Shown one piece after another: positions 58,641 through 64,000 of a stretch of DNA of 64,000 nt. The stretch's first letter is position 1, and every line of letters begins with the position of its first letter. The stretch covers positions 102,662 to 166,661 of the forward strand of contig DYGY01000002.1 in assembly GCA_020724425.1 (NCBI GenBank), written 5' to 3'. The notes beneath the pieces are model-generated. The model was not told the DNA's origin, searched no databases, and saw only the letters and a program-made list of their open reading frames with translations. Origin of the DNA: Thermaerobacter marianensis. GTDB taxonomy: Bacteria; Bacillota; Sulfobacillia; DVGY01. A program made the position numbers and the translations under genes.

Positions 58641-59627
58641 CTAAGTGTACAGGATACAACGCACCTGATGTCCTTTGTCAACTTCAATCATCTCTAACTC
58701 TGTGCCGATACATTCCCTCTTAGCATACTTGCATCGCTGATGAAATGGACAACCAGGTGGCATATTAATTAAATCCGGAACCGTTCCAGGTATGGCTTCA
58801 ATCTTCTTCCTTCTATCTTCAATTCGAGGAATTGAGTTAAGCAGTCCTTGGGTATACGGATGAGCGGGTTCCTCCACTAGAGTCCTTGTTGGTCCCTGTT
58901 CTAGAACCAGACCAGCATACATAACTACCATTCTGTGGGTAAATTCCGCTGCTACACCTAGATCATGGGTAACAAGGATAATGGTAGTGCCATGTTCCTC
59001 ATTAATTCGATTTAGAAGTTCAAGTATCTGAGCCTGGATGGTTACATCCAAAGCAGTTGTTGGCTCATCAGCTAAAAGAAGTTGAGGTTCACCTGCCAAA
59101 GCAATAGCTATTAAAGCTCGCTGTTGCATCCCGCCACTAAACTGATGTGGATACTCAAGATATCTAAGATCAGGCGAAGGTATTCCCACCTCAGCCATAA
59201 GCTCCAATACCCTCTCTCTTTCTCTATCTTTACGGTCACTGAAAAACCACTTGCGTTCACCCTTAATCAAACCATGGATCCTTAAAGCCTCCCGAATCTG
59301 TTCTCCCACAGGAAAAACAGGATTAAGGGTAGTCATCGGATCCTGAAAAACCATCGAAATATCCTTACCCCGGAGCATTCTCATCTCCCGATCACTCTTT
59401 TTTAAGAGATTATCTCCATTAAAGTTAATCTCACCAGAAACAATCTCACCTGGTTTGGGCACCAGCCTTAACATGGAAAGAAGTGACATACTCTTTCCCG
59501 AACCCGACTCCCCTACAATACCAAGGATCTCACCCTTATTGGCACTAAGAGTTAAACCATTGACCGCTTTCACCAGTCCCCGTGAACTAGGAAACTGCAC
59601 TCTTAAATCTTTTACATCTAATAGCAT
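58641..59627 (-). CDS. Oligopeptide/dipeptide ABC transporter ATP-binding protein (OppD-like)
   Basis: 'GIVGESGSGKSMSLLSMLRL', 'FSGGMQQRALIAIALA', 'INMPPGCPFHQRCKYA'. Confidence 0.94.
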   Translation of the reverse strand: MLLDVKDLRVQFPSSRGLVKAVNGLTLSANKGEILGIVGESGSGKSMSLLSMLRLVPKPGEIVSGEINFNGDNLLKKSDREMRMLRGKDISMVFQDPMTTLNPVFPVGEQIREALRIHGLIKGERKWFFSDRKDRERERVLELMAEVGIPSPDLRYLEYPHQFSGGMQQRALIAIALAGEPQLLLADEPTTALDVTIQAQILELLNRINEEHGTTIILVTHDLGVAAEFTHRMVVMYAGLVLEQGPTRTLVEEPAHPYTQGLLNSIPRIEDRRKKIEAIPGTVPDLINMPPGCPFHQRCKYAKRECIGTELEMIEVDKGHQVRCILYT

Positions 59628-59640
59628 AGCTTCAACTCCT

Positions 59641-60552
59641 CTAATCCTTCTTCAATCTAGGATCAAGGACATCCCGTAACCCTTCACCAAAGAGATTGAT
59701 ACTTAAAACCAAGATGACAATAGCCAGACCGGGTAGAGTAGATATCCACCAAGCATTAAGAATATAATCTCGACCATCAGCAACCATGGTACCCCAGGCA
59801 GGAATCCTTGGTGGCACACCAATACCCAGAAAACTCAAAGATGCTTCAGTGATAATCATATAACCCATTCGCAAGGTGGCTAGAACCAACACCGAATGAA
59901 AGATATTTGGAACTATTTCAAGCGTGATAATCTCTTTGCTGCTCCTCCCTAAAGCCCTAGCAGCTTCAATATACTCCTTGGTCATCTCAGACATGATTTC
60001 CCCTCGTACCAGTCTGAAAAACTCAACCCAAGCCTTAAAAGTCAAAGCCACAATCAAATTCCAAAAACCAGGTCCCAAAATAGCCATCACAAAAATAGTG
60101 AATATCAAAAAGGGAAAAGCCATCAACAACTCAGAAAATCTTGAAAGCACAGTATCAAAGAATCCTCGGTAGTATCCGGCAATAGCTCCAAGAACAAAAC
60201 CCACAAAAACCGATATAGCTATAGAGATAACTCCCACCAACAAACTAACCCTGCTACCATAGATAATCCTGCTAAGTATATCCCTACCAAGATAATCAGT
60301 CCCCAGTGGATACTCACTAGTTCCTCCCTCAAAAGCCATAGGCGGTAACAAGCGATTGGATATACTCTGCTTATTCGGATCATGAGGAGCAATAAAGGGA
60401 GCAAAAATAGCCATAAGGATATAAATAATGAGAATAACTAGACCTAATACAGCTAAAGGATGCTTCCTGAATCTTCTCCAAAAATCTTTTGTGTTCTGCC
60501 ACCATAATCTTGAACTATCTCTTAAGATCTCTTTTCCTTCTGATAAAGTCAT
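59641..60552 (-). CDS. Oligopeptide/dipeptide ABC transporter permease (OppC-like)
   Basis: 'YPLGTDYLGRDILSRIIYGSRVSLLVG', EAA loop 'EYIEAARALGRSSKEII'. Confidence 0.94.
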   Translation of the reverse strand: MTLSEGKEILRDSSRLWWQNTKDFWRRFRKHPLAVLGLVILIIYILMAIFAPFIAPHDPNKQSISNRLLPPMAFEGGTSEYPLGTDYLGRDILSRIIYGSRVSLLVGVISIAISVFVGFVLGAIAGYYRGFFDTVLSRFSELLMAFPFLIFTIFVMAILGPGFWNLIVALTFKAWVEFFRLVRGEIMSEMTKEYIEAARALGRSSKEIITLEIVPNIFHSVLVLATLRMGYMIITEASLSFLGIGVPPRIPAWGTMVADGRDYILNAWWISTLPGLAIVILVLSINLFGEGLRDVLDPRLKKD

Positions 60553-60563
60553 CCAACCACCCC

Positions 60564-61577
60564 CTACAACTCAATTTTCGGATTAAGATTAGTATACAGA
60601 ATATCCACAATCAGATTAGCCACCACAAAAGTCAGAGCATACAACATAACAGCTCCCTGAACCAGAGGATAATCTCTACCATAAATAGCATCAACAACAA
60701 GTCTACCTAGTCCAGGCCAAGAGAAAACCTGCTCAACAATCATGTTCCCACCAAGCAGAACACCAACCTGTAGACCAACAACTGTAATTACAGGAATCAA
60801 AGCATTTCTTAAAGCATGCTTAGTAACCACAGCCCATTCAACCAGACCTTTGGCTCTTGCCAAAGTTACATAGTCCTGTTCCAAAACCTCAATCATGCTT
60901 GATCTGACAACCCTAGCGACAATAGCCATCAGATTAGCCCCTAGAGTAAACCCAGGCAAAAGTAAATGCCTAACACTGCTTTTAAAGGCCTCTAGGTTAC
61001 CCGTCAGAATACTATCAAGGGTATATATCCCCGTTATTGTCTTTAGTTCAACAAAATGATCAAGCCTTCCCTGAGTAGGCAACAGACCCCAATTAACACC
61101 AAAAAGAATAATCAATACTAACCCCAACCAGAAAGCCGGCATTGATATACCTAGAAAAGCCCATCCCATAGTAATCCGATCAAGCCAAGAATTTCTCTTT
61201 ACCGCTGAGAGAATACCAATAGGGACACCTAAAAGAAGAGCAATAACTATCGCTGCTAAAGCTAACTCAATAGTAGCTGGTAAAGCCCTTAAGATAACAT
61301 CCTTAACCGGTGCATTAAACATATAAGAGTTGCCTAAGTCTCCTTTAAGAATCCCACCAAGGAAACTAAGCAACTGACTCCCAAAAGGTTCATCTAAACC
61401 CATAGACTCTCGAATCATACTCATTTCCGCTTCAGTAGCTAGAGAATCTCCCATCATGATGTCTACAGGATCACCCGGCAACATCCTCATGAAGACAAAA
61501 ACTAGGATAGCCACTCCTAGCATTAAGGGAATCGTTGCCAGTATACGTTCCAAAACCTTTATCTTCTTCACATACAT
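60564..61577 (-). CDS. Oligopeptide/dipeptide ABC transporter permease (OppB-like)
   Basis: 'RILATIPLMLGVAILVFVFMRMLPGDPVDIMMG', EAA loop 'DYVTLARAKGLVEWAVV'; Met16 of the ORF preferred. Confidence 0.94.
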   Translation of the reverse strand: MYVKKIKVLERILATIPLMLGVAILVFVFMRMLPGDPVDIMMGDSLATEAEMSMIRESMGLDEPFGSQLLSFLGGILKGDLGNSYMFNAPVKDVILRALPATIELALAAIVIALLLGVPIGILSAVKRNSWLDRITMGWAFLGISMPAFWLGLVLIILFGVNWGLLPTQGRLDHFVELKTITGIYTLDSILTGNLEAFKSSVRHLLLPGFTLGANLMAIVARVVRSSMIEVLEQDYVTLARAKGLVEWAVVTKHALRNALIPVITVVGLQVGVLLGGNMIVEQVFSWPGLGRLVVDAIYGRDYPLVQGAVMLYALTFVVANLIVDILYTNLNPKIEL

Positions 61578-61628
61578 CCCCCCACCTAAGCTGGGAGGGA
61601 CCCCGCAAAAGGGTCCTCCCACAGCATA

Positions 61629-63206
61629 CTAATCATTTACCCTATATCCCGCTTCTCTTAAAAGCTCCTTTGCTTTTTCAGGATTATATGAATATGGCTC
61701 TAAATCTGGATCATAACCAAATCCACTGGGCAAAAAGGCGGTAGACAAACGATGTGCTCTTCCCTGATACAACTCAGTAAGAATCTCATCCCAGTTAACA
61801 GCATAGTTAATTGCCTGTCTTACTCTAACATCATCAAAAGGTTCCTTAGCAGTATTAAACTCCAAACCATAAACCCTAGTTCCCTCTGCAGTCATCACAT
61901 TGACTCGTGGATCAGCCTCTAACCTTGGAGCCAAATCTTCAGGAACCATCTGGATAATATGAACCTCACCTGCTAACAAAGCAGATACCCTGGTAGAAGG
62001 CTCAGGCATATTCTTAAAGATTACCTTCTTAACAGGTTCCTTACCTGACTTCTTCAAATCGGGAGAACCACCATAATAGCCATCAAAACGCTCTAACACA
62101 ATCTGGTCATCTAAACGACCACTAACATACTTATATGGTCCTGTACCCACTGGATTTTCGGCCAACCCCTTAGCTCCAACTTCTTCAACGTAGTCCTTAG
62201 GAACAATCTGGGTGTGAACAAGAAGCTGCAAAAACACCGGAAACGATTCAGAAAGAGTAAAGCGTACCTGATAATCATCTATCTTCTCCACACTCTCCAA
62301 CGGCCCTAACAAACCCAACCTCGGTGAAGGCATACCATCAATGCCATCCGGTGCCATAATTCTCTCAAAGGTAAAGACCACATCATCAGCAGTCATCTTC
62401 TGACCATTATGGAAATAGACATCATCCCTTAATACAAACTCATAAACAGTAGGTTCAGGATTAGTCCAAGACTTAGCTAACTCAGGTACAACCTCACCAT
62501 CCGGAGTCCTTGTTACCAGACCATCATAGATATTGCGAATGACTGTTTCAGTCTCCCTATCACGATAATTAGCAGGATCAAGAGTTAGGATCTTATCACT
62601 TCTTAGACCCACTACAATGGTGTCACCCTCAGTAAGGGCAACATTATGAAGATTTATCCTGGTATCCATGCTAGGCTCCCAGTTCTGCACCTTTATCGAA
62701 GCAGCCTCAATAGAATCCTTATAGTACCCAAAAATCCATGGTGCATCTTCATGAATCAGCTGTTGTGCTTGAACATAGGCTTCATATCTTGCCTCTTCAG
62801 TAAACCCAGTTGAGCCCTGCATCAACAAAGCATCAACCTCCGAATTACTATAAAAAGAAAAATTCCCTCTATCATCGGTCTTTAGCTTCGGTACTGCCAG
62901 GTCATAGGGATCAAAAGTGGCACTACCCCAGTCACTGGTATAAACCTGCCTCTCACCAGCTAATATAGATTCCCTCAACGTATTCCATTCCCAAACACGG
63001 ACCTCAGCGTCAACCCCAATTTCCCTTAGATACCCGGCAATAGCATCTGCCTCAGCTTTACGGTCAGGTATACTATCAATCACAATTGACAACGTCTTAC
63101 CATCAGCCCCTGTCTGCTCCGTGGAATTTCCACAACCTCCTACCAAAAGGCCGACCATCAAAATGACGACCAACGTGGTTAGCAATACAGGATAGCGAAA
63201 TCTCAC
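61629..63206 (-). CDS. ABC transporter substrate-binding lipoprotein (SBP_bac_5/family 5) with apparent circular permutation
   Basis: Lipobox 'LVGGC'; aa ~38-191 resemble the usual C-terminal part of SBP_bac_5 and aa ~195-525 resemble the usual N-terminal and middle parts, ending at 'NPEKAKELLREAGYRVND*'. Confidence 0.85.
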   Translation of the reverse strand: MRFRYPVLLTTLVVILMVGLLVGGCGNSTEQTGADGKTLSIVIDSIPDRKAEADAIAGYLREIGVDAEVRVWEWNTLRESILAGERQVYTSDWGSATFDPYDLAVPKLKTDDRGNFSFYSNSEVDALLMQGSTGFTEEARYEAYVQAQQLIHEDAPWIFGYYKDSIEAASIKVQNWEPSMDTRINLHNVALTEGDTIVVGLRSDKILTLDPANYRDRETETVIRNIYDGLVTRTPDGEVVPELAKSWTNPEPTVYEFVLRDDVYFHNGQKMTADDVVFTFERIMAPDGIDGMPSPRLGLLGPLESVEKIDDYQVRFTLSESFPVFLQLLVHTQIVPKDYVEEVGAKGLAENPVGTGPYKYVSGRLDDQIVLERFDGYYGGSPDLKKSGKEPVKKVIFKNMPEPSTRVSALLAGEVHIIQMVPEDLAPRLEADPRVNVMTAEGTRVYGLEFNTAKEPFDDVRVRQAINYAVNWDEILTELYQGRAHRLSTAFLPSGFGYDPDLEPYSYNPEKAKELLREAGYRVND

Positions 63207-63452
63207 AGTATCGACTCCCTTCTCCAGTAGAATGTGTAATATATTTCCCTTCTCGAAAGAAGCCCTGATATCCTGCCCAATCTGTCATTTTTCGTTATTT
63301 TGTTGACTAATTTGTACATAATCAAAAGAAAAGTCCGTGAGCTTAACATCTTGCCAAAGACAAGATTGAAACACAATTTGCCATCGTAAACTACCCCCCA
63401 CTAAGAGGAGAGGGCTTTGAAAGAAGTTTGACTAAGAACCTGCATTCCCGGT

Positions 63453-63688
63453 TATAACGAGGGTGGATCGACACCTAGCGCTATGTAGATCTCTTCCTGC
63501 TTCTTGGCAACTTCGGCCGAGGAGCCGACCGTGCTCCGGGGACTCAAATCGCTCGATTGTATCGAGTTTATCAAACAAGCCTTGCAGGGTCCATTTTTCG
63601 AATAGACCAGCATCTTGCACTTTCTTCTTCACGTACGAAAGGTAAATAAGTGCTACAAACTCCACGAAAAGTTTCCGTTGAAAAAGAT
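63453..63688 (-). pseudogene. C-terminal remnant of an IS1634/IS4-type transposase, frameshifted
   Basis: 'EIYHLFQRKLFVEFVALIYLSYVKKKVQDAGLFEKWTLQGLFDKLDTIERFESPEHGRLLG' then a +1 shift into 'EVAKKQEEIYIALGVDPPSL*'. Confidence 0.7.
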
Positions 63689-63972
63689 GATAAATTTCCT
63701 GTATCTGTTAAAGGGTTATTGAGAAAATATGCAGGACATTTATATACAACATGGCCAGTCATTCTGAAGTTTTACACATGTTGGATTTTAGTGTAAATAC
63801 ACAAATTGACTTTCTGACGTGGATTAGAAGAGGGGCATTGGATGTAAAGGAAATTAACGCGGAAGACATTTCAAGAATCATTGACCTTTCCAAGAAGTAT
63901 TCAGATGTTCCTATGGACTTTGGGTCACGTCTTGTCAAGTGGTGTAAATTCTTAAGTCCAATGAATGCATAA
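63688..63972 (+). pseudogene. Truncated, frameshifted PIN-domain (VapC-like) toxin remnant
   Basis: 'VKGLLRKYAGHLYTTWPVI' in one frame, then 'EVLHMLDFSVNTQIDFLTWIRRGALDVKEINAEDISRIIDLSKKYSDVPMDFGSRLV' in the next; resembles the PIN 'TTWPVxTE...RGAL...KYxDxPMDxADA' pattern. Confidence 0.6.
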
Positions 63973-64000
63973 TGACCAAATTCACTTTGAAACTATGTTT

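Noticed and set aside
63432-63762. ORFs 63432..63665 and 63571..63762 as functional genes
   Set aside because: The first is a frameshifted transposase remnant; the second is an out-of-frame read across the IS/PIN junction.
1-64000. CRISPR arrays, tRNA or rRNA genes, prophage
   Set aside because: No regularly spaced direct repeats, no tRNA cloverleaf or rRNA-like segments, and no phage structural genes were noticed on reading; a tRNAscan/Infernal run would be needed to be certain.

Overview
The window is a gene-dense bacterial chromosome segment, probably from a spore-forming, low-to-mid GC Firmicute (sigK, IreB, alaS T-box, SLH protein). Most genes on the left lie on the minus strand. From left to right it contains: a Tad/Flp pilus block (CpaB, TadG-like, TadE, Flp pilin); DegS/DegU; a type IV pilus cluster (PilB/T/C/A/D, minor pilins, PilM/N/O) interleaved with shikimate genes (aroE, aroC, aroK, aroB); ornithine aminotransferase; YqeG; sigK; a class B PBP; mltG; ruvX; a rhomboid protease; ireB; alaS with a T-box; an SLH protein; a tandem-DoxX protein with a NarL/NarX-like two-component system, divergent from narGHJI; a PlsY-like plus acyl-ACP-reductase-like fusion; copZ/copA/csoR; a sulfur/thiol block (mnmA, cysteine desulfurase, OsmC, a CstR-like regulator, a glutaredoxin-like PDO, trxA, an Fe-S protein); a lipoprotein serpin; nadK; a LutB-LutA fusion plus LutC; an oligopeptide-type ABC operon; and decayed IS and PIN-toxin remnants. 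The two strongest unusual signals are: (1) the ABC substrate-binding protein at 61629-63206 looks like a circular permutation of the SBP_bac_5 fold; (2) the 563-aa protein at 39471-41162 joins a divergent full-length PlsY domain to a full-length homologue of cyanobacterial acyl-ACP reductase that keeps the position of the catalytic Cys. A structured, terminator-bounded intergenic RNA candidate lies next to sigK. All family calls come from reading the sequences and recalling families; no searches were run.
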